64,000 bases of DNA from Amycolatopsis bullii (GTDB lineage: Bacteria; Actinomycetota; Actinomycetes; Mycobacteriales; Pseudonocardiaceae), in the NCBI RefSeq assembly GCF_014654205.1, contig NZ_BNAW01000044.1:1-64000 (forward strand). The letters are read 5' to 3'. The translations under genes and the position numbers were made by a program. Positions 40,686-48,273 of this stretch are shown in pieces (position 1 is the first letter of the stretch; every line of letters begins with the position of its first letter). The notes beneath the pieces were generated by a model that saw only the letters and a list, made by a program, of their open reading frames with translations, made no database searches and was not told the DNA's origin.

Positions 40686-40989
40686 CTGGCTGCGAACCGA
40701 GGACGACCTCGAACTCCAGCAGGTTCGCGCCGGTGGACACCGGCTTGGCCCGCTCGCCCGAGTGCGCTGCCGCGGCGGGGCCGCCCTTCGCCCACGCCTG
40801 GTAGTGCTCCTCGGTCTCCCACTTCGTGTACACGAAGTAGCGCGTCTCGCCGGAAACCGGCCGCAGCAGCTCGAAGCCGAGGAAGCCGGGCTGCTCGTCG
40901 ACCGAGTGCATGCGCGCGGCGAACCGCTTCTCCAGCTCGGGGCCGGCGCCCTCGGGGACCTCGATCGCGTTGATCTTCACGACACTCAT
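40678..40989 (-). CDS. mhuD: MhuD-like haem-degrading monooxygenase
   Basis: A 103-residue dimeric alpha-beta-barrel protein. The sequence VVKINAIEVPEGAGPELEKR and the ending STGANLLEFEVVLG match M. tuberculosis MhuD (Rv3592) as I remember it. The key residues are present: Asn7, Trp66 and His76 (MhuD Asn7/Trp66/His75). MhuD opens haem and frees iron without releasing carbon monoxide. ATG 40989 gives the family start MSVVKIN. It is translationally coupled to the sirtuin gene. No iron box is visible upstream. Confidence 0.88.
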   Translation of the reverse strand: MSVVKINAIEVPEGAGPELEKRFAARMHSVDEQPGFLGFELLRPVSGETRYFVYTKWETEEHYQAWAKGGPAAAAHSGERAKPVSTGANLLEFEVVLGSQPGA

Positions 40990-41040
40990 GGCTTCCACCC
41001 TAGTTGTCGGCGGGGTGTGACCCGTGCCACTGTTGAGGGC

Positions 41041-42429
41041 ATGGGGAGTACCGAGCGCGCTCTCGCCGCCGACCTCGCCCGGATCATCCGCGCCACCGCG
41101 GACGAGGTCGCGAGCGGCGAGGGCAGCGAACTGATCGGGCGGGTGACCGGCCACCTGGGGGCGTCGCTGCCGGAAGTGGTGGTGGTGACCCGCAACTGGC
41201 CGATGTGGGAGCACGCCAACCTCCAGCGCGGGGTCGACGCCTACCTCGCCGAGCACGGCACGGCCGTCGACTGGTTCGGCGTCGCGGGCGGCCAGCGCAC
41301 GCACGAAGACCTGATCGGGATGCTCGCGGTCGCGCGCAGGCAGGGCATGTACGAGCTCGGTTCGGTGGACTACACGACCACGGCGACCGGGCCGGAAGAC
41401 GCCACCGAAGCCGTCCAGCTGGGGCTGGTGGGCACGCACGGCCCCCGCGGGGAACCGGTGCTGCTGGCCATCCGCGGGCCGAACCCGCAGTGGGGGATGG
41501 AGCAGTGCCGGCTGGAGGTCCTCGCGACCTCGCGGGCGACGGCCACGGAAGTGCGCAACCGCGTCGAGCGGCTGATGGCCGAGCACGACGTCCTGCGGGG
41601 GCAGGTGCTGGCCTTCGGCACCAGTGAGCACCGCGGCAACGAGCTGCTCACGTTCCTCCCGCGGCCCACGCTGACCGGCGACGAGGTGGTGCTGCCGGAG
41701 GGCGTGCTCGAGGCGATCGAGCGGCACGCGGTGGGCATCGCCGAACACGGCGAGCGGCTGCTGGCCGCGGGCCAGCACCTCAAGCGCGGGCTGCTGCTGC
41801 ACGGCGCGCCCGGCACCGGCAAGACGCACACGGTCCGCTACCTGATGGGCCGCCTGCCGGGGACCACGGTGCTCATCCTGACCGGCGCGGCGATGAAGTT
41901 CGTGGGCAAGGCGGCCGAGCTGGCGCGGCGCCTGCAGCCGAGCGTGGTCGTGCTCGAGGACGTCGACCTGATCGCGCAGGACCGCAGTTACGGGCCGATG
42001 GTCCAGCCGCTGCTGTTCACCCTGCTCGACGCGATGGACGGCGTGGGCGGCGACGCCGACGTGACGTTCCTGCTCACCACCAATCGGGCGAGCGAGCTGG
42101 AGAAGGCCCTCGCCGACCGGCCGGGCCGCGTCGACCTCGCCGTCGAGATCCCGCTCCCGGACGCGGCCGGCCGCGAAGCGCTGCTGCGGCTGTACGCGCG
42201 CGGCCTGACGCTGACGGCGGATCTCGGCCCGGTGGTCGAGGCGACGGCGGGGATGACGGCGTCGTTCGCGAAGGAGCTGCTGCGGCGAGCGTCGCTGCTG
42301 GCGCTGGCCGCGCGCCCGGACGAGGACGTCGTCGTCGGCGACGAGGAGTTGACGACGGCGCTGCGGGACATGCAGGACGCCCGCAACGCGCTGACGCGGT
42401 CGTTGCTGGGCAGTTCAGCTGCGCAGTGA
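41041..42429 (+). CDS. AAA ATPase with unassigned N-terminal domain
   Basis: A 462-residue protein. The C-terminal half is an AAA module: GLLLHGAPGTGKTHTVRYL (Walker A), VVVLEDVDLIAQDRS (Walker B), LTTNRASELEKALADRPGRVD (second region of homology). The first 240 residues are a mixed alpha/beta domain (ARIIRATADEVASGEG..., MWEHANLQRGVDAYL, GSVDYTT) that I do not recognise. ATPases of this type in actinobacteria and phage-related loci act as unfoldases or transport factors. ATG 41041 lies 7 bases after CACTGT and may be leaderless. Its end overlaps the opposite M1 peptidase gene by 15 bases. Confidence 0.82.
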   Translation: MGSTERALAADLARIIRATADEVASGEGSELIGRVTGHLGASLPEVVVVTRNWPMWEHANLQRGVDAYLAEHGTAVDWFGVAGGQRTHEDLIGMLAVARRQGMYELGSVDYTTTATGPEDATEAVQLGLVGTHGPRGEPVLLAIRGPNPQWGMEQCRLEVLATSRATATEVRNRVERLMAEHDVLRGQVLAFGTSEHRGNELLTFLPRPTLTGDEVVLPEGVLEAIERHAVGIAEHGERLLAAGQHLKRGLLLHGAPGTGKTHTVRYLMGRLPGTTVLILTGAAMKFVGKAAELARRLQPSVVVLEDVDLIAQDRSYGPMVQPLLFTLLDAMDGVGGDADVTFLLTTNRASELEKALADRPGRVDLAVEIPLPDAAGREALLRLYARGLTLTADLGPVVEATAGMTASFAKELLRRASLLALAARPDEDVVVGDEELTTALRDMQDARNALTRSLLGSSAAQ

Positions 42430-43821
42430 GCCGGGGAAGAGGTCGGCGTCCGCGGGGAGCTTCGTGCCGCGGAACCAGGTGTCGAAGAACGCCCGCAGGT
42501 CCTTGCCGCTGATCCGCGTCGCCATCGCCTCGAAGTCCGGCCAGGTCGCGTTGCCGTGGCGGTAGCGGGACGGCCACTCGCGCAGCAGCTTGCCGAACGC
42601 CGGGTCGCCGATTTCGCGGCGGAGAGCGTGCAGCGCCAGGATGCCCTTGTTGTAGACACCTTCGAACTCGTGGCCCTGGCCCATGCCGACCAGCTTCTGC
42701 GCCCAGAAGTCCGTGCTGCCGCGGGTGATCTCGATGGCCGCGCGGTAGCGGTCGTCCAGGTTCTGGCCCTCGCGCTCGGCCCACAGCCACTGCGAGTAGG
42801 ACGCGAAGCACTCGTTCAGGCAGATGTCGGACCAGCTCTTGACCGAGACCGAGTCGCCGAACCACTGGTGGGCGTTCTCGTGCACCAGCGTCGGCAGGTC
42901 GGCCCACTTCGCGTACGTCGGCCGGGTCTGCGTCTCGAGCGAGAACGGTACTTCCTCGTTCAGGAAGATCCCGCCCGCCGCCGACTGCGGGTACGGGCCG
43001 AACTTGCTGCTCAGGAAGCCGAGCACCTCCGGCAGGCGGTCGCCGATCGCCCGGCGGGCTTCGGCGCCCGGCGCGTACGCCGAGACCACCGGGGTCCCGT
43101 CCTTCAGTGTCGACCTGTCGACATCGAACTTGCCGATCGCGATCGTCGTCAGGTAGGTCGCCACCGGGTTGGGCTCGGTCCAGGTGCCCGGCGGTCCCTC
43201 GCGGCCGTTCGAGAGCACCGTCCAGCCGGCCGGGACGTGCGCGGTGAGCGTGAAGGTCGCCTTGTCGCGCGGGGTCTCGTTCGCCGGGTACCAGAACGCC
43301 GCCGAGTGCGGCTCGCCGACCATGTACGCGCCGCCGTCGGCCGAGTGCTTCCAGCCGTTCTCGCTGCCACCGTCGCGCGGGGTCTTGGCCGGGTCGCCGC
43401 CGTAGCGGACCCGCGTGCGGAACGTCGTCCCGGCCCGGATCGGCGCGGGCGGGGTGATGACCAGCTCGAAGGCCTTCTCACGGCTGAACTTCGCCGGCTT
43501 GCCGTCGACCTCGACGCCGTGCACGTCCAGCCCGCGCAGGTCGAGGTCGAAGCGGCTCAGGTCTTGGGTGGCCTTCGCGGTCACCGTCGTGTCGCCGTCG
43601 AGGTGCCCGCTCGGCGGGTCGTACTTGACGTCGACCTGGTAGCCGAGCGTGTCGTACCCGCCGTTGCCGTCGTCGGGGTAGTAGGGATCGCCGGCGCCGG
43701 ACGCCCCCGGTACGGGGTGCATGGGCGGCGGCGGAGGTGCCGCCGTGACGGCGTCGCCGCCGCACGCCACGGCGAGGACCGCCGCGGCGCAGACAGCCAG
43801 GGCGGTGAGTCGGCGGCGCAT
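42415..43821 (-). CDS. M1-family zinc metallopeptidase, lipoprotein (copy 2)
   Basis: A 468-residue paralogue of the peptidase at 31031-32461, sharing DGNGGYD near the N-terminus, HENAHQWFGDSV (HENAH 314-318) and LNECFASYSQWLWAE. Unlike copy 1 it has a lipoprotein signal (TALAVCAAAVLAVAC, modified Cys near 20), so it stays anchored outside the membrane. ATG 43821 was chosen because TATGGT (43834-43829) lies 7 bases before it and the signal peptide then has normal length. Confidence 0.9.
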   Translation of the reverse strand: MRRRLTALAVCAAAVLAVACGGDAVTAAPPPPPMHPVPGASGAGDPYYPDDGNGGYDTLGYQVDVKYDPPSGHLDGDTTVTAKATQDLSRFDLDLRGLDVHGVEVDGKPAKFSREKAFELVITPPAPIRAGTTFRTRVRYGGDPAKTPRDGGSENGWKHSADGGAYMVGEPHSAAFWYPANETPRDKATFTLTAHVPAGWTVLSNGREGPPGTWTEPNPVATYLTTIAIGKFDVDRSTLKDGTPVVSAYAPGAEARRAIGDRLPEVLGFLSSKFGPYPQSAAGGIFLNEEVPFSLETQTRPTYAKWADLPTLVHENAHQWFGDSVSVKSWSDICLNECFASYSQWLWAEREGQNLDDRYRAAIEITRGSTDFWAQKLVGMGQGHEFEGVYNKGILALHALRREIGDPAFGKLLREWPSRYRHGNATWPDFEAMATRISGKDLRAFFDTWFRGTKLPADADLFPGSLRS

Positions 43822-43946
43822 GTCCACCACCATAGGAGACACAGCGAAGCGCAGCTTCTCGGTTGAGGTGGTGGTGGGGCGGGGTGGGATGCTTTGCGAG
43901 CGGTTGGTCACGTTCTGCACCAGGGGTTTTGTGGTTAGGTGGCCGC

Positions 43947-44693
43947 GTGCTCTGTTTCGGCGGCAGCGGTGTGCCGATCGTTCTGCTCCACGGTCTGATG
44001 GGCCGGGCGCGGACGTGGTGGCGGGTCGCGGAGTGGCTCCGGCCCTACGGCGCGGTGTACGGCTTCGACGCGCGCGGCCACGGCAATGCCCCGCGCGTCG
44101 GCCCGTGGACGACCGAGCGCTTCGCCGACGACATCGCCGAAGCGCTGCGGACGCTCGACGCGGGTCCGGCGGTGCTGATCGGGCACTCGATGGGTGGCCT
44201 GCACGCCTGGGCGACGGCCGCGCGGCACCCGGAGCTGGTGCGCGCGGTCGTGTCGGAGGACTTCGCGCCGGACCAGCGCGGCCGGACCGTCGAGACCTGG
44301 CGCGGGTACTTCGAGAGCTGGCCGGTGCCGTTCTCCTCGCTCGACCACGTCCGCGAGTTCTTCGGCGACGCGGGCAGCTACTTCGCGGACTGCGTCGAGG
44401 AGCGTTCCGACGGGTTCCACCTGGTCGCCGACCTGGAGGACCTGTACGTCATCGCCGCGGAGTGGGGGCGCCGGGACTACTGGGACGTCGTCGAGGCGAT
44501 CCGCTGCCCGCTGCTGCTGGTCGAGGGCGAGCACACCGCGATGCCACCCGGCCAGCAGGCGGAAGTCGCTTCGCGGGTGCCCGGCGCCCGCCACCTGGTG
44601 GTCCCGGGCTCGGCCCACCTGCCCCACGACGAGGCCCCGGAGATCTACCGGGGTGCCGTCGAGGCCTTCCTCAGCCAGGTCCTGAACCGGTGA
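43947..44693 (+). CDS. Alpha/beta hydrolase
   Basis: A 248-residue hydrolase. The oxyanion region is VLLHGLMGRARTWW, the nucleophile elbow GHSMGGLHAW (Ser in G-H-S-M-G), with a likely acid in LLVEGEHT and catalytic His in GSAHLPHDEAPE. It occupies the position of Rv3591c in M. tuberculosis (between mhuD and mutY). Substrate is unknown. The GTG at 43947 was chosen so that the protein opens on the first beta strand; GGTTAGGT lies just before it. Confidence 0.85.
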   Translation: MLCFGGSGVPIVLLHGLMGRARTWWRVAEWLRPYGAVYGFDARGHGNAPRVGPWTTERFADDIAEALRTLDAGPAVLIGHSMGGLHAWATAARHPELVRAVVSEDFAPDQRGRTVETWRGYFESWPVPFSSLDHVREFFGDAGSYFADCVEERSDGFHLVADLEDLYVIAAEWGRRDYWDVVEAIRCPLLLVEGEHTAMPPGQQAEVASRVPGARHLVVPGSAHLPHDEAPEIYRGAVEAFLSQVLNR

Positions 44694-44760
44694 CGGCGAG
44701 AAGGACGGTGCACCGCGCGCGCCGTTGAGCTCGGCGCACCGACCACCTCGCCGCCACTTC

Positions 44761-44795
44761 CCCGTGAAAGGGGCACTTTCACGGGAAAGTGCCCC
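44761..44795. terminator. Two mutually exclusive hairpins between hydrolase and amidase genes
   Basis: GGGGCACTTTC (44770-44780) pairs with GAAAGTGCCCC (44785-44795) across a four-base loop. Alternatively CCCGTGAAA (44761-44769) pairs with TTTCACGGG (44777-44785). The genes on both sides converge here. The core GGCACTTTCACG is shared with the palindrome at 52200-52221. Confidence 0.65.
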
Positions 44796-44798
44796 GGC

Positions 44799-45755
44799 TC
44801 AGGTTCGGGTGAGGTCCGCTCGCCAGGCCGCCGCCGAGCGGTCCGCGGGAACGATCAGCGGCCAGACGTCCGCACCGAGGAAGCCCGTCTCGTCGGTCAC
44901 CTTGGTGGCGGTGCACGTGTGGCGCGGCAAACCGGCCTGATCGGACAAAGCGGCCACGGCGTCCTTTGTGGACTGCCCGAAGACGCCGTCCGTGGGGACG
45001 CCGAAGCCGGACGCGCGCAGGAACTGCTGCGCAAGCTGCACCGTCCGGCCCGTGTCGCCCGGCTTGAGCAGCGGCCACTCGGCCTCGGCCCGCGCCACCG
45101 GGACGCCGAGGACGCGGCCGACGGCCGTCCGCAGTTCCGGCAGCCGGTTGTAGAGCACCTGGCCGGGGCACTCGGTCGAGTTGAAGTCGCGGTGGCCCTT
45201 GATGAATTCCGGCGCGATGCCGTACTGGCTCGCGATGTAGGCGACCAGCGAGACCAGCGAGTTCCACAGCGCCGGCGGCACGTCCACCGTGCTGTAGAGG
45301 CCCTCGTTCTCGATGCCGATGACCTCGCTGTTGTGGTTGCCGACGTTCGCGCCCTGCACGTGCCGCGTGCCGCCGCGCAGGATTTCCAGGCTGCGGTGCC
45401 GTCCTTCGGTGATGAACCCGCCGCGGCTGTTCGTGAACTGCTGGCCGCTGTCGATCCAGCCGTTCTTGTCCATGTGCAGGTTCTGGATGAACCGCGAGAC
45501 GTAGTAGGCGCGCGCCAGCGAGAAGTCGTCGTTCATCGGCGGGTCGACCGCGTGGTGCACGACGATGTAGGTCGGCTTGTGGTTCTCCACCACGATGGTG
45601 CCGGTGGCGGGCCGGGCGCCCCAGTCGGACGTCGGGTGGATCGCCGGTTCCGGAACGGCCGCGCCGGCCGTTCCCGTGGTCGTCATCCCCAGTGCGCCGG
45701 CCGCGGTGGCGGTCACCCCCGCCTTCAGCAGGGTCCGGCGGTCAACAGTGACCAT
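44799..45755 (-). CDS. Secreted N-acetylmuramoyl-L-alanine amidase with peptidoglycan-binding domain
   Basis: A 318-residue protein with a Tat-type signal (VDRRTLLKAGVTATAAGALG). The zinc amidase_2/PGRP domain has metal ligands in YIVVHHAVD (first His), the middle DKNGWIDSGQQF turn, and GHRDFNSTECPGQ (second His and Cys). A C-terminal peptidoglycan-binding fold (LLKPGDTGRTVQLAQQFLR, TDGVFGQSTKDAVAAL) follows. It cuts the amide between MurNAc and the stem peptide. A consensus-like promoter predicts a leaderless mRNA starting at the ATG 45755. Confidence 0.9.
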   Translation of the reverse strand: MVTVDRRTLLKAGVTATAAGALGMTTTGTAGAAVPEPAIHPTSDWGARPATGTIVVENHKPTYIVVHHAVDPPMNDDFSLARAYYVSRFIQNLHMDKNGWIDSGQQFTNSRGGFITEGRHRSLEILRGGTRHVQGANVGNHNSEVIGIENEGLYSTVDVPPALWNSLVSLVAYIASQYGIAPEFIKGHRDFNSTECPGQVLYNRLPELRTAVGRVLGVPVARAEAEWPLLKPGDTGRTVQLAQQFLRASGFGVPTDGVFGQSTKDAVAALSDQAGLPRHTCTATKVTDETGFLGADVWPLIVPADRSAAAWRADLTRT

Positions 45756-45762
45756 GCGGAAA

Positions 45763-45791
45763 ACGGTAACTCCGCAGCGCGCCATTGACAA
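45763..45791 (-). promoter_or_regulatory. Promoter of the amidase gene, leaderless layout
   Basis: On the minus strand TTGTCA (45791-45786), a 17-bp spacer and TACCGT (45768-45763) are followed 7 bases later by the ATG at 45755. Both hexamers and the spacing are close to the primary sigma consensus. A near-palindrome ACCAACTTTGGT lies just upstream (about 45800-45811) and could be an operator. Confidence 0.65.
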
Positions 45792-45818
45792 CTATTGACC
45801 AACTTTGGTTGTAGCGCG

Positions 45819-46694
45819 TCAGTGTTCACCCGGCAGGGCGAAGTGGCCGTCGCGGGTCTGCTCCAGCAGCCCGTCGACGAGCAGGGAGTCCAGGCAGCGG
45901 TCGCGCTGGCCGCCGTCGTGCCACACGAGGTCCAGGCGCGCCTTCTCGACCGGGCCTTCGCTGCCGCGCAGCACGTCGAGCAGCCGCCCGCGGACGTACC
46001 GGTCGGTGCCCGCGTACCGCTGCACCGGCTTGGCCGGCCCGGTGTACTCCGGCCGTCCGGCGTGCTGCCACGCGCAGGCGTCGTAGATCGGGCAGTCCGC
46101 GCACTTGGGGGCCCGCGCGGTGCAGATCAGCGCGCCGAGCTCCATGATCGCCGCGGAAAACTTCGCCGCGGGCGCGTCTTCGGCCGGCAGCAGGGCCTCG
46201 ACGTCGGCCATGTCCCGGGTGGTGGACGCGGGCCCGGCGTCCCCGGCCCCGTGCACCGCCCGCGCGACGACCCGCCGCACGTTCGTGTCGACGACCGGCG
46301 CCCGCCGCCCGTAGGCGAACGCGGCGACGGCCCGCGCGGTGTAGGCGCCGATCCCCGGCAGCGCGAGCAGAGTGTCCACATCGGACGGAACGACGTCGCC
46401 GTGCTCGCGGGCGATGACGGCCGCTGTGTCGTGGAGCCGCAGCGCCCGGCGCGGGTAGCCGAGCTTGCCCCAGGCCCGCACGACCTCGCCCTGCGAAGAC
46501 GCGGCCAGCGCCGAAGGGACCGGCCAGCGCGCCATCCACTCGTGCCAGATCGGCTGCACCCGGACCACGGGGGTCTGCTGGAGCATGATTTCGCTGACCA
46601 GGACACCCCAGGCCGAGCAGGTGGGCTCGCGCCACGGGAGATCCCGGCCGTGCGCGGAGAACCAGTCGAGCAGTACGTCAGCGTCCACAGCCAC
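45819..46694 (-). CDS. mutY: A/G-specific adenine DNA glycosylase
   Basis: A 291-residue repair enzyme removing adenine opposite 8-oxoguanine. Visible: SEIMLQQTPVVRV with catalytic Glu, helix-hairpin-helix LPGIGAYTARAVAAFAYG followed by VVDTNVRRV with catalytic Asp, and the [4Fe-4S] loop Cys191-x6-Cys198-x2-Cys201-x5-Cys207. The NUDIX-like 8-oxoG recognition domain of E. coli MutY (350 residues) is reduced to a short winged-helix-like end, as in other actinobacterial MutY. It occupies the Rv3589 position. Confidence 0.94.
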   Translation of the reverse strand: MAVDADVLLDWFSAHGRDLPWREPTCSAWGVLVSEIMLQQTPVVRVQPIWHEWMARWPVPSALAASSQGEVVRAWGKLGYPRRALRLHDTAAVIAREHGDVVPSDVDTLLALPGIGAYTARAVAAFAYGRRAPVVDTNVRRVVARAVHGAGDAGPASTTRDMADVEALLPAEDAPAAKFSAAIMELGALICTARAPKCADCPIYDACAWQHAGRPEYTGPAKPVQRYAGTDRYVRGRLLDVLRGSEGPVEKARLDLVWHDGGQRDRCLDSLLVDGLLEQTRDGHFALPGEH

Positions 46695-46703
46695 GCCGGG
46701 AGG

Positions 46704-47636
46704 CTACTTCGCGTACTTCGGCAGCTCGCGGGCGACCTCGTCCGGCGACGGCATGGCGGCGATCTCCGCGGCGATCGCGCGAGCCGCGTCGCGGCAGGAG
46801 GACGCCTTCCGCGCCTGTTCGGCGACGGCGTCGGCGGTCAGCTCACCGGGCAGGAGGCGCCGGGCGGCGCCGGCGGCGACGAGCGCGTCGGCGTTGGCGA
46901 ACTGGTCGGCGCCCTGGGGCAGGACGAGCTGCGGGACGCCGGCGGCAAGCGCGCCGAGGGTGGTGCCGCTCCCGCCGTGGTGCACGACCAGCTCCGCCCG
47001 CGAGATCGCCGCGGCCTGCGGTACCCAGGCCCGGGTCGTCACGTGGGCCGGCTGCGGCCCGAGGGGCACCCCGCCGGTGGCCACCACGACGTGCGTGCCG
47101 AGCGTGGCCAGGCCTTCGATCGCCGTCTCGAGCACCTCCGGGGTGCCGAACGCCGTGCCGAGGGTCAGGTAGACCAGCGGGCCCCGGAAGTCGCCCGGCT
47201 CGGCGAACGGCACGGGCCGCACCGGGATGCGCTCGCCGGCGAGGAAGTCCGCGTCCTGCAGCGACGGCGGGCAGATGTCGAGGTGCACGCCGCCGGAGGG
47301 GCGCTCGAACCCGATGTCGCGCGGGAACATCCGGCCGAACCCGTGCCAGAGCGCCGGGATCCCGGCGCGCCGGGCGGCCACGGCCACCTCGGGAACGCCC
47401 CACCCGTGCACGACCAGGTCCGGGCGCAGCCGCTTCAGGTCCGGCTCGAGGTCTTCGGCGTAGATCTCGTAGAACGAATCCGCGGGCCGGAACGGGTTCA
47501 GCCCTCGCAGCGCCTCGTGGACGTGCTCACCGGCGGCGAAGTGCACCTCGTGCCCGATGTCCCGCGCCGCGGCCGCGAGCGGGACCATCGGGAACGTGTG
47601 GCCGGCCGACGCCAGCCCGGCGAAGAGAATGCGCAT
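46704..47636 (-). CDS. GT1-family (UGT/MGT-like) glycosyltransferase
   Basis: A 310-residue glycosyltransferase opening MRILFAGLASAGHTFPMVPL, with the acceptor-side N-terminal Rossmann half and a nucleotide-sugar half ending in the donor motif AWVPQAAAISRAELVVHHGG SGTT-type (WVPQ...HHGGSGTT) and GADQFANA. This is the fold of macrolide, flavonoid and antibiotic glycosyltransferases, though it is shorter than usual (about 390). The acceptor is unknown. It lies 9 bases before mutY on the same strand. No secondary-metabolite core genes are nearby. Confidence 0.88.
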   Translation of the reverse strand: MRILFAGLASAGHTFPMVPLAAAARDIGHEVHFAAGEHVHEALRGLNPFRPADSFYEIYAEDLEPDLKRLRPDLVVHGWGVPEVAVAARRAGIPALWHGFGRMFPRDIGFERPSGGVHLDICPPSLQDADFLAGERIPVRPVPFAEPGDFRGPLVYLTLGTAFGTPEVLETAIEGLATLGTHVVVATGGVPLGPQPAHVTTRAWVPQAAAISRAELVVHHGGSGTTLGALAAGVPQLVLPQGADQFANADALVAAGAARRLLPGELTADAVAEQARKASSCRDAARAIAAEIAAMPSPDEVARELPKYAK

Positions 47637-47681
47637 GCCGCCCCCATCCGGATGATTGCAACATCCGAATGCTAGCGGCCG

Positions 47682-48173
47682 CTACTCGACCTCGGTGAGC
47701 TTCCCGGTCTTCACGTCGTAGACGAACCCGCGGACGTTGTCCGTGTGCGGCAGGTATGCGCTCCGCCGGACGCGCTCCACCGACGTCCGGACGCTGTTTT
47801 CGACGTTGCGGAACGCTTCGACCGCCCAGGTGGGACGCAGGCCGGTGGCTTCCTCGAGCTCGTCCTTGAAGTCGTCTTCGGTGACCATCGAAAGGCCGCA
47901 CTCGGTGTGCTGCACGATCAGCACCTCGCGGGTGCCGAGCTTGCGCTGCGAAAGGGCCAGCGAGCGGATCATGTCGTCGGTCACCACGCCGCCCGCGTTG
48001 CGGAGGACGTGCGACTCGCCTTGCAGCAGACCGAACAGCTCGAACACGCGGATCCGGGCGTCCATGCAGGTCAGGACGGCTACCTGCAGCGAGGGCTTCG
48101 GGGACGACCGGTCACCCGGCGTCACCTCGCCGAGTTCCTGGTTGCGCTTGAGCAATACGTCGATCGAGGTCAT
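47682..48173 (-). CDS. Beta-class carbonic anhydrase
   Basis: A 163-residue zinc enzyme interconverting carbon dioxide and bicarbonate. Zinc ligands are Cys36 (TCMDAR, with Asp38-Arg40 dyad), His89 and Cys92 (VQHTECGLS). Short length and the early Cys place it with the small type II/plant-like beta enzymes such as M. tuberculosis Rv3588c/Rv1284. It sits in the Rv3588c position next to mutY. ATG 48173 is preceded by GGAAGGTGACCG. Confidence 0.92.
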   Translation of the reverse strand: MTSIDVLLKRNQELGEVTPGDRSSPKPSLQVAVLTCMDARIRVFELFGLLQGESHVLRNAGGVVTDDMIRSLALSQRKLGTREVLIVQHTECGLSMVTEDDFKDELEEATGLRPTWAVEAFRNVENSVRTSVERVRRSAYLPHTDNVRGFVYDVKTGKLTEVE

Positions 48174-48273
48174 CGGTCACCTTCCGGCCAGTGGCCCCGC
48201 GGCGCGGGCGTACCACTCCATTTGACCGGGTGACTACCCAGCTGAGCAATGCGTTAAGAGCAATGTCACCAGC

